Positions 1-20,654 of a stretch of DNA of 64,000 bases are shown here, in pieces. Made by a program: the position numbers and the translations under genes. This DNA is from Bryum argenteum. Its lineage: Eukaryota > Streptophyta > Bryopsida > Bryales > Bryaceae. The stretch is from the NCBI GenBank assembly GCA_037043015.1, contig CM073322.1, forward strand, positions 20,860,364 through 20,924,363, read 5' to 3'. The stretch's first letter is position 1. Each line of letters starts with the position of its first letter. The notes beneath the pieces were generated by a model. It worked only from the letters and a program-made list of their open reading frames with translations. It was not told the origin of the DNA and did not search any database.

Positions 1-1464
1 CTTGAAAAGCATTCATGAGAATGGCAAATACATGTATGTATCATTTTATTCTCAACCAAGATTTTCATCTCCCTCACTTCAAATTACTTTAATCTAGTAA
101 TGTACTTGGAGGGCAAGATTCTTTCAAACTATTGCCTTCATGCAAAGATTAAATAAGACGTTTGTCCGCCTCGTTTCTCTTTTATTTTTTTAATAAACAA
201 AAGAGAGAAACCTCAACAGCCTGAATAGAGTATTTGTTTGACCTTTTCTTGTAACATTGTATCCTCAAAACTCCAAATCAACAAAGCGTTTGAACAAATC
301 TAGAGAGCGTATGGTATCTCACACTTTTGCTTACATCATTACAACAATAAGTTTCAATTCAAGTTTCCCCACCTTCAATCTCAACGAACAAGGTAACCAA
401 GACACCCTTAGCTTGAGTAAAAATTATGGTACTTGACTCCATTGCCAAAAGTGCAACAATGAACGAGATGATAAATGCCATCGATTGGACTTTCATCTCA
501 CAAAAAACAACTACATATTAGGTCTTACATACTAGGATTTGGTTGCACAAAACAAAATGCAAAATATCTATAAAAAAATACCTAGCAATCCTAAGTTGTA
601 AAAGCAATTACTTGTGACTATATTCAATTGCACTAATTTTTACGATTTCTAGTCAAACTTTTATAACAATTTCAAAAAATGAAAGCTACCTTGACACAAG
701 AGGATGCAACTTTTTACAAAACAAGTGCCAGAACAATAAAGTGGTAGAGCTCATGTATGCATTTATACAAATCAAAAGGCGGTGTGTATAGCCTCTGAGT
801 TTATTTTTTCACCTTCTTTGATATTTACTGAATAAACAAAAATGATAGGATATTGGATGAAAAGCACGATAACCAAGTGAACACTTTATCATAATATGAT
901 AATTATTTGGAAATTTTGAAAGAAAGGGTTGCTTCAAAAGACACCTTTTTATAACTTTTATTTCAACATATTGTAAAGTAAAAAGCAACAAACCATAACC
1001 CCGTCTCTATCTCAAATATAGCACACTATTCTAAGTAAAATAACATTTTCTAATCACGATCTTAAGCAATTGATTGAGAGAATCACAAGTAACCCTCACA
1101 CCCTTTTCACCTTCAAAGTTGACCATTTGAAATTGTTGCTCACCTCATAACAATACTCAAGTTTTATTGGTTCATTATTTGGCCTCTACACTACCTATGA
1201 GAAAGATCTCGCCTTGAAAAAAATTATCAACAAAACCAAATCCTGTAAATTGTATATAGAATAAAACTCACCAAAACTATACTCTATGTTATCTTCTTAT
1301 TAAGACCTATCAAATTTTAAGTGTGACACCTTTTTGAAATTAATCATCAACCTAAAAATAATTCTTTAGATTATGTAGGGATTCATCTAGAAAAAGCCAT
1401 TATGGCAGCACCAAATCACCTCTATTTTCCTTTTTTCCAAATTTATTTGTTTCTTATTCAAAAG
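1..1464. other. Intergenic, AT-rich, no gene seen
   Basis: This stretch is AT-rich on both strands. The only open frames are short and have no recognisable domain or coding character. No RNA gene or repeat unit was recognised. Confidence 0.6.
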
Positions 1465-1568
1465 ACTCCCTCTGTTCCATTGTAATTGTCCACTAGGTTC
1501 TCTCAAATCTGTCTCCCAAGGTAGATTTCAGAGAACCTACTGGACAATAATAATGGGACAGAGGGAGT
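1465..1568. mobile_element. Small hairpin MITE-like element
   Basis: The 104-bp segment starts ACTCCCTCTGTTCCATTGT and ends in the inverted counterpart GGGACAGAGGGAGT. The interior is also inverted-repeated (ATTGTCCA near the left, TGGACAAT near the right; AGGTTCTCTCAAATCT pairs with AGATTTCAGAGAACCT), so the whole segment can fold as one hairpin. Ends of the CTCCCTC type resemble Stowaway/Mariner MITEs of plants, but a clear TA duplication is not visible on both sides. It lies about 300 bp upstream of the GET3-type start codon. A related fragment sits at 61072-61245. Confidence 0.75.
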
Positions 1569-1873
1569 ACCTTGTTTTGGTTGTTCCAACCGTAGAAGAC
1601 TACAAGGTTGGTCCAACGATGAATCGACATTACAAAACACTTGAAGACGACGGGTGACGCGTTCACACCGCAGAAGTGAAAATGGATAAGAAGTGTCCAT
1701 GAACGTCGTGGCCATATCCGCCGTAGCTGCGAGCTCGCATCAAGCTCGTCAATTGCTGCAAAGCCACCGCCATTTCGTAACTCCCATCACTCTCTTCTCT
1801 TTCAAATTCACCGAGATTGCTAGTTTTCTGGTAACATCAATCAAGCGATTTCTCTTGCATCGTGGGAAGAGCC

Positions 1874-5316
<3,443 letters not shown>

Positions 5317-5788
5317 TGTACAGTACAGCATCGTACAACGTAGATAGATTGTATTTGATGTCTATACTGCATCCAAAGTTGCAGTTGTTCACAATCAAGT
5401 CCATTGACTGTATAACACCTCTTAATACTATCAAAGTCCTTTCAACAAGCTAATATTCCTCTCACAAACTCGATGACATGCCTGTAGATAGTTGACAGAA
5501 TAGGGACGCTGGCGTTCCTTGCATAAGTTAAGACACTCTCGAGGTTATCGGGTTTGCTCACAATGTTTCGGATTCGCGTATCGTCAAGTCAAACAATGCA
5601 AACTTGCCGCATCAGTGGTTTTCAAATAATGACGACATTGTCCTCACCGCCTCAACCAGCCGTTCAATACAACTCGCTCCTATCCATAGTCTGTCATGTC
5701 AGGTGTCGAAGTTATCTCACTCCACAACAGCTGTGGTCATTGAAATAAACTTCTGCATGATTCGGTCTCAGAGGTCGTGCGAAGCACA
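5317..5788. other. Intergenic between GET3 and bZIP A 3' ends
   Basis: The GET3-type gene (+) and bZIP gene A (-) converge here, so this is 3' flank for both. No reading frame with recognisable coding content is present. Confidence 0.5.
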
Positions 5789-6128
5789 TAACAAATGAAC
5801 GAACGCACACCCTCTACATTAGACGATATCAGAATCAGTTTCAATTACTCACCAAGTAGTAAAAACAGATGAGTGTTACCCACCCGCCCACTGGTGAGCG
5901 TTACCATTAAGACGAACGTTGCGTATGAATATAACAAAAGCCATTGATCTATATCTAGTAACAAATGAACGAACGCACACCCTCTACATTAGACGATATC
6001 AGAATCAGTTTCAATTACTCACCAAGTAGTAAAAACAGATGAGTGTTACCCACCCGCCCACTGGTGAGCGTTACCATTAAGACGAACGTTGCGTATGAAT
6101 ATAACAAAAGCCATTGATCTATATCTAG
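5789..6128. repeat. 170-bp tandem duplication, two copies
   Basis: A 170-bp unit (5789-5958) is repeated directly and apparently without change at 5959-6128; each begins TAACAAATGAACGAACGCAC and ends near ATATATCTAG. It lies in the 3' flank of bZIP gene A. Only one diverged counterpart is visible in the matching part of arm 2 (about 21110-21240), so the duplication postdates the arms. Confidence 0.92.
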
Positions 6129-6605
6129 TAACAATGAGCTTATCATGTGTGTACATAGACAAAACCAGTAAAAAATTCGTATACTACGCGGTGATCGTCA
6201 CAATACAGACCGTTCTGTAACGTTGACTAACGTACGGCCTGCAAAAAAATCTATCAACAGCCCTCGCATCTTGGGACGGCTTCGCCAATTTCAGACCTGC
6301 TTGCGCCACTTGGGGGTTCTGCTGTCGGCCTAAACCCTCACCTCCACCGAATACACCAGCGCCTTGTGCTTCTAATGCTGCCCCATTTCACATTGTAGAG
6401 TGCAACCCGCTTGCTGTACAGAGGCCTGCCTGCTCGATGACCTCCTCATCCAACATCCTATCCGCCGTCTGTCACACAACTTGCAACATCCTCTAGGAGA
6501 CTAATCCGCTGATGTGCGTCACCAACCCAGAGTTTCCAGCATTTGCCTACCCTTCCTCCAATAATCTTTGAAACAGCTTTGCACTGCAATTAGCATCCCG
6601 GACCT

Positions 6606-9094
<2,489 letters not shown>

Positions 9095-10070
9095 GGCCCA
9101 ACACCTACTGTGCCCTCACCTCTCCCTCGCCAATGGCACCTCCGCAACACCAATCTCCACCTGCAACCTCCGAGTCCCACTGCTCGTCACCGAATGTGGG
9201 GTGTCCCGACTAGACGTCCTGTGCATACTCACAGATGCTTCTGTCCGCAACTCTTGTCCGTTGCAAGGTAAAGCCCTAATCTCGCACCAGATCGACCAAC
9301 CCACCTCCCCACTCTCAATGGCTCATGGAACTAGTAACACTCCCTTAATTTCTAAAACACCAAGCACAAAATCAACTACCGATTCCTCGATCTCGCAATA
9401 TCACCCTCTAATTTACAGGAGCCCACACACACTGAAAGGGAGTAGTGTTGGACAATACACGAACTTTAAAAATAGAGGCTACCCACCGCAAGAAAAGGCG
9501 ATGAATGCCGAATCCACCTGCACTAATTCACTGACAGGTGCTGCTGCCGCTCCTTAATGCTACTGTACCTCTCCTTGTGGTCCGTCACAGCGAAACCCTC
9601 CCTGAGTCCCTGGAGCTGGATACTGGTGCACTTTTGTTGATCCCGAATGGCTCTACAATAATCCTGCAGGGTGGGGTCCCAGGAGGCGGATAGGGTGGGA
9701 CATGGACGTGGCCGTGGCCATGGCCGAAGGCCCGTTGAGCAGCGAAGTATCAATCCAGCAGGAGAGAGCGTGCACGGATGGGGCGAGGTGGAATTTGGAA
9801 AGGGTGGCAGCAGCAGCAGCAGCGAATCAGAGGAGAAAATGCGAATTGGAGTGGCGGATGGTGCAGGGAGAGCAGGTTTGATGTGTAGGGATGGCCATGG
9901 CCGTAGTAGGGGTCGTGGTGATGCTGCCGCGGCTATGGCGTCACGGCCATCGCGGGCACCCTGGAGGTCCTGGGCGCGTCGGCGGTGGCCGGTGCGAAGG
10001 TTCTCAACCTTCTGACGTTCCCACGTTCCCATGTGGTTGCTTGTGAATTCGTGCACCTTGCATTAATGGC
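9095..10070 (-). promoter_or_regulatory. Leader/promoter region of bZIP copy A
   Basis: This upstream segment is conserved with 17340-18257 in front of copy B, so it probably holds the 5' leader and proximal promoter. It is richer in GC than its surroundings and contains short CAG and GGCCATGGCC-like runs (around 9713-9726 and 9807-9822). The highest similarity is within about 180 bp of the ATG. The reading frames here are low-complexity and not credible genes. Confidence 0.5.
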
Positions 10071-11524
10071 GATAAAAGCACCTTTCAAATCGTGCGTTGT
10101 ATTCGAGAATGTTTCTTGAAGGGCTGTCATAGAGTATCCTGGCCCCAAATACCGTTTTCGTATACTTGAATCTCATTCTCTTACTTTTGGTTATGGAATC
10201 ATCTTACATTACATTGGAGATTAAGGTTTAAGATTAGCACGACTGTTGAATGTTCATCAAAAAGTGTCAGCCTCGTAAAGAGCCATTGAGATGAAATGAA
10301 ACATCTTCGTAGTTGGTACTTTTCTGATTACAATAAGTATATCGGTAGTGTTTTCTCTTTAAAGTGAAAATGTTGAGATTTTGTGATGTTTTTGAGTAAT
10401 AATACCTTACAATCTTGCAATCTATGAGGCCTCATGATTCAAAATTTGACCCACTTGATGTACAACATATCTACTTTAAGATAACTGAATAACTTATTAC
10501 CGTTTCTATTTATGACACTTTTTTTGAGGATGTGTTTTTTCTCTCAAACCATTTAGGAAATTTTAAATGCCAAGCCTCGTGAAAACATTTGAATTTGAAC
10601 TAGGCGTTTAGTCTAATAATATTATCTCGCTATTCACAACACTATTTTTGCTATTCATTGCACACCACTTCAGTATATAAAGATATAAAATCAATTTGTT
10701 CCAAGTGCAAGTTGCTAGATAACCTGACGTCGCACTCATGTCGCGTCGATGGGAAGTTTTTTCTAAGGGAAACCAACCTGGCTTCTTATATGTTGAAAAT
10801 TAATGTTGAACTCTTCAGCCAACTAGTGAATTCACGTCCAGCGTGCCCGATGCATGAGTGTTGGTTGAAACAAAGCCAAGTATCTTATTTTTATTTTTTT
10901 TCTACCACATGAAGGCATATTGATGCCAAGTATTCCGGCTAGTTGATCATTATAGTAAACACTTTGCCATTGTTTCTAAACAAGAGAAATAACAGTGGCA
11001 TCCAACCAACGTAGTGGCACTTCGTAACCACTATAGGTGCTTGCCAATATAAAAATATAGTATCCTGAATCTTTTTCAATTTGATGATGAAGGGTATCTA
11101 TGTCCCAGTTTCAAAATATAGATTTTCAGACAACCAAGTTTCAATATGAGAGTACCAGAGATTCTTGCACAATTAAGTCCATTGTTATGGTATCATCTTA
11201 CATTGAAGATTGAGATTAAAGATAAGCACAACATTTGAATGTTCATCAAAGAAGAGTCAGTTCATAAAGAGATGCTAAACAACAACATCAGCTCCCTTCA
11301 GTCTTTGGCAATTCATATATTACTCAATAAATTTTCCAAATCCAAAAGAACTACGGATGCAATAAAGCCTACATGCTCGCAGCAACTTCAACTAAACTTC
11401 TCAAAGTAGAGAAAAAATTGTGGATTAGATCTGGGCGTGCAACACACTAGTGCCCATAAACGGCATGCATCCACGGATTGAAATGGGATAGATCATCTCT
11501 AGCTCCTGTGAAAATTATCCTTAA
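10071..11524. other. Intergenic with dispersed-repeat copy
   Basis: No gene was seen. The segment from about 10350 to 10520 (with TTGCAATCTATGAGGCCTCA) belongs to a dispersed repeat family that also appears near 45960-46140, 46260-46400 (opposite strand), 53330-53590 and 60290-60540. A short GAATGTTCATCAAA phrase occurs twice (about 10249 and 11236). Confidence 0.6.
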
Positions 11525-14500
11525 TCAAACATCACCCAGACTCTTCAAAGGCCGGTAATGGCCATGTTGTTGAAGCTTCATCTCAACTGGAGCCGTGAAC
11601 ATGTGATCAGGCCCCGCATCGTCTGTGCCGAAGTAACGATCTCCGAACTCTCCCATCCCCGGAACCACACGAAACACCTCGTTCAAACCTGCGTCGATCT
11701 CGGATGTGACTACTTTCAACAGCGGAAACCGCTTGCACACTGTATGAATACCCTCAGGCGCCTGCATGCCAGCCACCATTTGCTAATTAAGAAACAGACG
11801 CACCACTGACTGGTTAGTCTGTACCAATAGATGGTAGGCTAGAAAGGAATTTCATCACCACTTACCGAAATAAGAGTCAAGAATATGATGTGGTTCTCTG
11901 GAACACCTTTCTGACGAAGTAACTCTATGGCTTGAACAGCGCAATTTCCTGCAACAACCATCACACCGATCGAGCTTTCGGGTTAGTTATATCAAGCATG
12001 AACCAACTGAGACAAAAAGCTGCTATGACAAAACCATGAGAAGGAAAGGAATTTGGATCTCTCTCAAAAGAGGAGTAGTGAAGCTACAACGAAACGTATT
12101 TCATACCCCAGAGCGGCAACGCTCAATTCCCCTCGTCTGCATTATCAATGTGGGCTTGCAAGGGAAATTTGATGATAGCGTCTGTGACATTTTTCGGACC
12201 TCCAAAGGTAAATGGTAAGCAACTCAAAGGTCAGTACCTGTCCCAAGGATAGGATCCATGAGCAGCACGTGGTGGTTGGCAATATCATGAGGTAGCTTCT
12301 CGTAGATTAGCTGCATGATGATCATCATATAATCAGAATGATCGCTTTTCTACTAACACCAGTAAAGATCGAAGGCAGCCTCACTCTGAAAGAAGAGAGA
12401 ATGAACGAAGAGCTCATACCTGCTTCCCATCATCTCCCTCTCGGTGTATGAGAATCTTGCCGATTTTGATGCCCTTGCAACATGCTCGTAGAGCATTTTC
12501 CATACTCTCCCCACTGTGGAACAAATAGGCTCACCCATGCTCAGCATTTTGCAACTTCTCAACTGACAAACTCAAACAAACGAGAAAGTTCGCTACGATA
12601 TTCGATCTAAATGCATTCGAACATCCTCGTGATGAGTTCAAGTTAGTGTAACCCCACTGATGTTACTCGAAAAACTCTTGTAAATGGATCTTTCTCGTGG
12701 GTACTGGTAGATCCCAATGGAGATACCATGCACAATTTTTCAACACGATGGTAGGGTCGAGAGAATCAACCACAATCTATATAAAGTCTCATATGACTAT
12801 AGCGTACCACTCTTTATTCTGTTTGATATCAGATGAAAATAACGTATCACTCCTCCACACGTTTCTAAAATGCACTTGATATGCTCATAAAAACTCATGC
12901 ACTCACTTGTAATCAGTGTACGATGCACTAAAGTGAATAAGAGTATATAGTTTCTGTTTCGAGATTCTCGCACAGATAGGCAGTATGATATGTGAAATAA
13001 CCCATCTCTACGCAGAATCTGGATTCTCCAGGTGGAGTGGTTTTCACGGAAGGTGAATACGCACATACACCATAATCATAGTCTGCTCTACCGATTTCCA
13101 ACGATACAAGAAGGGAAGGCAGCAATGTAAACGGCATCTTTGCGCTTGGGGCAATGACGCAGTTAGTGAGGTTATACCGAGACGCGTCAATTGCTGGTTG
13201 AAAACTATTTCCAACCCCCCTGCGGTGCCCGCAAGGGCACCCCAGAATTTCTGAAAGGTTGGCCCTAGGCTCCAACCTCAAACTCTAAACCCAAATCGAT
13301 ACGTAGCAATTCAGGTGATGGTCCTCTCTGCCCGCAAGGGTACTAGCGAGTTTGAGGGGGTCATACCTTCGGATGATGGATACTCCACAAAGCTGCTTGC
13401 AAAACTCTACTCCAACATATGTTGAACCTGCAGAGAAATGTTATCAAAAGCAGAGATAGAGCAGCACAACGTGGGAATGAGTTACGTGACGTCTGATAAG
13501 AATCGCATCTAAGAAAGAGACATCCAAAAGAGGCCAACATGATGTAGAGCCTTGTCAGGACCTGGTGATTCGTACCTGTTGGTGTGATCACCTGCTTTTC
13601 AGTGAAAGGCAAGTGACCTAGTCCGTGTTCCACAACCTACGCAGGAAGCCACAGCCATTAGGTTTGGTAGAATTAAGGCACTGAAAGTCTTCTTATTTAA
13701 CAAAGGTAACCGAATACCTACCAAGCGGATCAAACGATCGGCATAAAAAACAAAGTCATGATTGGTCGTCTCTTGATCTCGAATAAGAGTATGCATTCCA
13801 CGAATCTGTAACAAAAGTTCTCCCCCATTCAGTAATGGTTGTGTCTAATCATCATGTGAAAAGACATCTGCACATTAGCGAGTTACTCTCACAACAAGAG
13901 GTTCCCACTTTTCGATTCACATGAAGCCATAGCTATACAAATTGATCATACCTGAAAAGTGGACTGTATGACAAATACGTTCGGATATATCTTGCGAAGG
14001 TCATGCTGACCAAGTTTCATGCGGATGTGTTGCACTATCAGATCAATGGCCACATGATTGTCACCTCCGCGGGGTAGAATTATATCTGCAAACTTCTTTG
14101 TTGGCAGTATGAAATCGTCAAATGCTGGCTTCACAAACCTAGCGTACTGCATAATTACCACTTCAGAAGTCAGTTTATTTGTTAACTCCACAGTCCATTG
14201 CTACAACCAGCTACACTCCAACCATATTAGATCGAGCGCAAGGCACCATGAACTTCACCATGAACAAAGGAGCAGAAACAACTATACACAATCAAAAAAC
14301 TCAGCTGTGAGCTCGACCAGCTCTATAACCATTTATCACCTGCTCAATCACACTATTCACATCCCGGCCTCTCTCAAGAGTGTCTCTCCTGATCCGTCGC
14401 GCCAGCCTGACATCCGCATCTGTACTGCACAGCAAAAAATAAGTCCTCCCAAAGCATGACCTTTGCTCATAGCTTCATTTGTCACAAATAGGAGAATAAG

Positions 14501-15428
14501 GTTCCAGTTCTTGCAATTGCAAGAGACCTATGACCTTGAATTTAGAGAATGATCTCAAGCAAAGTGGGAGGACAAAGCGGACCTGTATCTACAAAGATCT
14601 TCATGTTCATCAAGTCCCGCACACGAGCATCATGAAAGACCAAGATGCCCTCCATGATGATCACATCAGATGCATTTACCTATTAAGCACAAATACATGA
14701 ATTGTAAGTGTATGATACCACAGCAGTCAACACTCTGAAACCATGAAACTTCGCCATGCACGACTACCTTTCGAAACCTATCACTACATCGTTGATGTTT
14801 CTTATAGTCGTAAACAGGTATCTGCACCGGTCGATTCTCCCTCAAGCTTTGCAAGCATTCCAACAGCTGTTCCGTATCAAAGGCGTCTGCACCGAACTCT
14901 CGTGGGATTGTCAAAACGTACCACAAACAATCGACCGCTAATTCTGTCCCGCCAGCTGCAGCTCAACGAAAGAGGGAGCTCATTGCAAGCTCACCAGGAT
15001 GATCGAAGTTGTATTCGCCCACATTGGCCAACTCCTCAGGTGACAATCCGCGGTAGAAAGAATCCTGTTCCAAAGCTTGGTGAGATGAAGTTCCGTTCGC
15101 ACATTGGCAATGTGAGCATACAGTGAAGTGGTACCTGGTTGACAAGCACAACCCGGTGATCATGCAGCTGTTGAATGATCATGTCGCACACAGTCGTCTT
15201 TCCTGATGCAGTCCCGCCCGCAACACCTGCACTCCCACGAGAAGAGAGCTTCGTTTACAGTCTCAATCGGTCTTGTTTCTTGCAAATTGGGCTCTGTTAC
15301 TTACCGATTACGAAGGGGATCTTGTTGGCGCCCTTCAAAGTGGGCACGGGATACTCATCGTCAAAATGCAGCCCGGAGAAATGAGCTGTCGACGCTTCCA
15401 TGATGGTGGCAGTCACCGCTTCCACCAT
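11525..15428 (-). CDS. UKL: Uridine kinase / uracil phosphoribosyltransferase fusion
   Basis: Fourteen exons on the minus strand: 15428-15305, 15226-15135, 15064-14995, 14886-14768, 14679-14583, 14419-14340, 14146-13952, 13805-13722, 13636-13576, 13427-13367, 12513-12420, 12310-12238, 11948-11866 and 11782-11525. They close in phase at 496 codons. The N-terminal half is a P-loop nucleoside kinase: GGTASGKTT in exon 2, then [15 protein letters not shown] and the [11 protein letters not shown] lid. The C-terminal half is uracil phosphoribosyltransferase: the DPILGTGN PRPP loop across exons 12-13 and the [12 protein letters not shown] uracil-site motif near the end. Together these salvage uridine and uracil to UMP. 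There is no strong transit peptide at the start [13 protein letters not shown], so a cytosolic location is the simpler reading. The gene lies wholly in the spacer between the bZIP inverted arms. Whether the kinase half is active cannot be judged from sequence. Confidence 0.94.
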
Positions 15429-17339
15429 TTCCCCCTCGGCACTACCACATTTCCATACCTACTATTTCCAAACCCTAATTTGAACGCATTTCCTCGTAGC
15501 TGTACCCACTCTAAGTAAACTAACCGCCAGGATACCTCCTTCCAAGGGTTTAAGACCGACTGGTCACCATGTATCATCTCGTGTAACTTATCTCATGGCA
15601 TCAAGATTGAAGTGTTAGCACAAGATGTCCATGAAGATGCTGCTAAGTACCTCTACATGTACACTACCTGCAGTGAAATTAATGCTGGCATCCAAGAAAT
15701 TTGAGTACAAGCATGGGAACATGCCAAATGAATCTTCGTCCCTGCCCTGTAGGTCGTTATACGGTAATAGCAGGCATCTGGTAGGTCTTTCTTTGCATCG
15801 TCGTTGTACCTGTGGGTGCGTAGGATAGCTATCACTCAGGCGATTGTGCCATGTGAAAAATGTGAAAGCTGTGAATCAAGCTCCACATGTTACGTGACAA
15901 GAGTCCCCATCATTCAAGCTCCCTAGCTCCTGAAGACTGTCGAATCTTGAGCTGAAGCGGCGATATCATAGCAAGTGCTCTTGGAATTCCTCTGATGGCA
16001 AGCATGGTGTGAAGAACGTGAAGCTTTCACGTTGGTTGCATGTGCCAGTGCCCGTGTCCATATTAGAGATGAAATGCCCAGCCTTTTTGGTAGATCCTGG
16101 ATCTTAAAGCATGATGTGGCGTCTAGTTCATCTTATTACAGTCTGTTTGGAAGAATGAAGGCATGAATTTGGCTACAAAATTATGTTTTTTTTTATACTT
16201 TTCTGTAATATGACCATTGATGGTGGGCAAGAGTTGTGATCTTGTTGAAAATGAAGGTCAAAATTTCATGATTTTTTTCTGATTGCTTCTTCTACCTCCA
16301 TCTTCTCGTCACCTTCTATTCTTCTATCCTTGTCTTGTTTAACACAAGAATTTAATCTTTTTCTTTCTCAAGTTTCAATTTGGAGTTCTTTTGGTCAAGT
16401 TCATGTTAAGTCATGTCATATCTTGTTCACTTACTAACATGGGCATATGCTAAGACATTGGTACCCTTCATTTATTACCATTGATGGACACAGGCACTCG
16501 TATCCGATCAGTGGCAACGCCGCACGCGCATTGATACATGACGACTTGCATCGGCACACGTGCAATTGATATATGACTACTTGCACAGACATTGATACAC
16601 GATGACTTGCACAGACATTGACACATGACCACTTGCACAGGCATTCATACATGACCACTTGCAGAGGCACACGGGCACTTACACAAGACCACCGGCAACG
16701 CGACACAAGTGCTAGCATATGTCCACTACAAGTCAAGTCATGTCATATCTTCCCCATTACATATGTCAATCTTCATACCCACCATATCCACCGATAATGA
16801 AAGCTGTTGGTGAATGGGAGTTGCCTCATGTACTATTTAAAGCAACTTACTACGATTATATCAAAGCAATCTCTAACTTAGAATCTTCAAGAAATACCCC
16901 ATATTTTAAAAACCACGCTACTTAATTTATGTAGAACTTGTATATAGCCTTGTCCCTTGAACACACCGACACAACAAAAAATAGGTAGCTTATTACAAGA
17001 GGAAATAATTTGTATGAAGCATTTCACCTTTACGTGCATAGTATACAAATTATGCCATAATTAAAGGGTTAATTTAAGATCACGAGTTTGTGATTCAATT
17101 ATGACAACGTTTGCAAAGGACTATTTTTAGACACTACAATCTCTTGATAAGAATGGCTCAGTCATAATAACTTGAAGCCAAGTTTAATTGGGTATCGCAA
17201 GTTACTCAAGCCCAAAAGAGTATGGTCAAACCTTCTAAATTCCTCACAATTTATTCACATATGTTAAACCGTGTCACTAATCAACAAGCTAACTTCAAAA
17301 TATTCTTTATCCCCAAGATTGGAATACCATAATTTCATA
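15429..17339. other. Intergenic, AT-rich, upstream of UK/UPRT
   Basis: Apart from the leader of the UK/UPRT gene near 15430-15520 and a degenerate minisatellite at about 16520-16720, nothing recognisable was seen. Confidence 0.5.
16520..16720. repeat. Degenerate minisatellite, ~27-bp unit
   Basis: The phrase GACTTGCACAGACATTGAYAC recurs with changes about seven times, for example GACCACTTGCACAGGCATTCA and GACTACTTGCACAGACATTGA. A cysteine-rich open frame on the minus strand here is only a product of the repeat. Confidence 0.75.
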
Positions 17340-18257
17340 CTTGAAGCAACCGCATGAGAACGTGGGAACATGGTCGCCCTCGCACCGGCCACCGCCGACG
17401 CGTCCAGGGCTCCAGACCTCCCCCGATGGACGTGACGCCATAGCCGGGGCAGCATCACCACGGCCCCTACGACGGCCATGGCCATCCCTACACCTTTAAC
17501 CCTGCTCTTCTCCCACATTCGTCCACTCCAGTTCGCACCCTCTTTTCTGACCCGCTGCTGCCACCCCCAATCTTCACCTCAACCGATCCCTGCACCCTCA
17601 TTCGTGCTGGATTGATCTATTTCGCAACGGACCTCCGGCCATGGCCACGGCCATGTCCATGTCCCACCCTATCCGCCTCCTGGGACCCCACCCTGCAGGA
17701 TTATTGTAGAGCCACTCGGGATCAACAAAAGTGCACCAGTATCCAGCTCCTGGGATTGAGGGAGGGTTTCGTCGTGACGAAGCACAAGTAGAGGTACAGT
17801 AGCATCAAGGAGTAGCAGGAGCACGCGTCAGTAGCGCAGGTGGATTTTGCACTGATCGCCATTTCTTGCGGTGTGAAGCTTTTATTTAAAATTCGTATAT
17901 TGTCCAACACTTCGTCCTTTTCGCTGTGTGTGGGGTCATGTAGATTAGAGGGTGATATTGCGAGATCGAGGAAACGGCAGTTGATTTTGTGACGGTGTTT
18001 TAAAATTTAAGGTAGTGATACTTGTTGAGTGCGTGCGAGTGGAGAGGTGGGTTGGTCGATCTGGTGCGAGATTAGGGCTTTGCCTGGCAACGGACAAGAG
18101 TTGCGGACAGAAGCATCTGTGAGTATGCACAGGACGTCTAATCCGGACGCCCCACATTCGGTGACGAGCAGTGGGACTCGGAGGTTGCAGGTGGAGATTG
18201 GTGTTGCGGAGGTGCCATTGGAGAGGGGAGAGGTGAGGGCACAGTAGGTGTTCGGCG
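17340..18257 (+). promoter_or_regulatory. Leader/promoter region of bZIP copy B
   Basis: This matches the region upstream of copy A. It includes the GGCCATGGCCACGGCCATG-like stretch near 17638-17656 and the closely matching 5' leader from about 18050 to 18257. No exon was seen upstream of the ATG, although an untranslated exon cannot be excluded. Confidence 0.45.

Positions 18258-20654
<2,397 letters not shown>

Noticed and set aside
16434-16736. 100-codon cysteine- and valine-rich frame on the minus strand
   Set aside because: It is produced by the 27-bp minisatellite and has no independent support.
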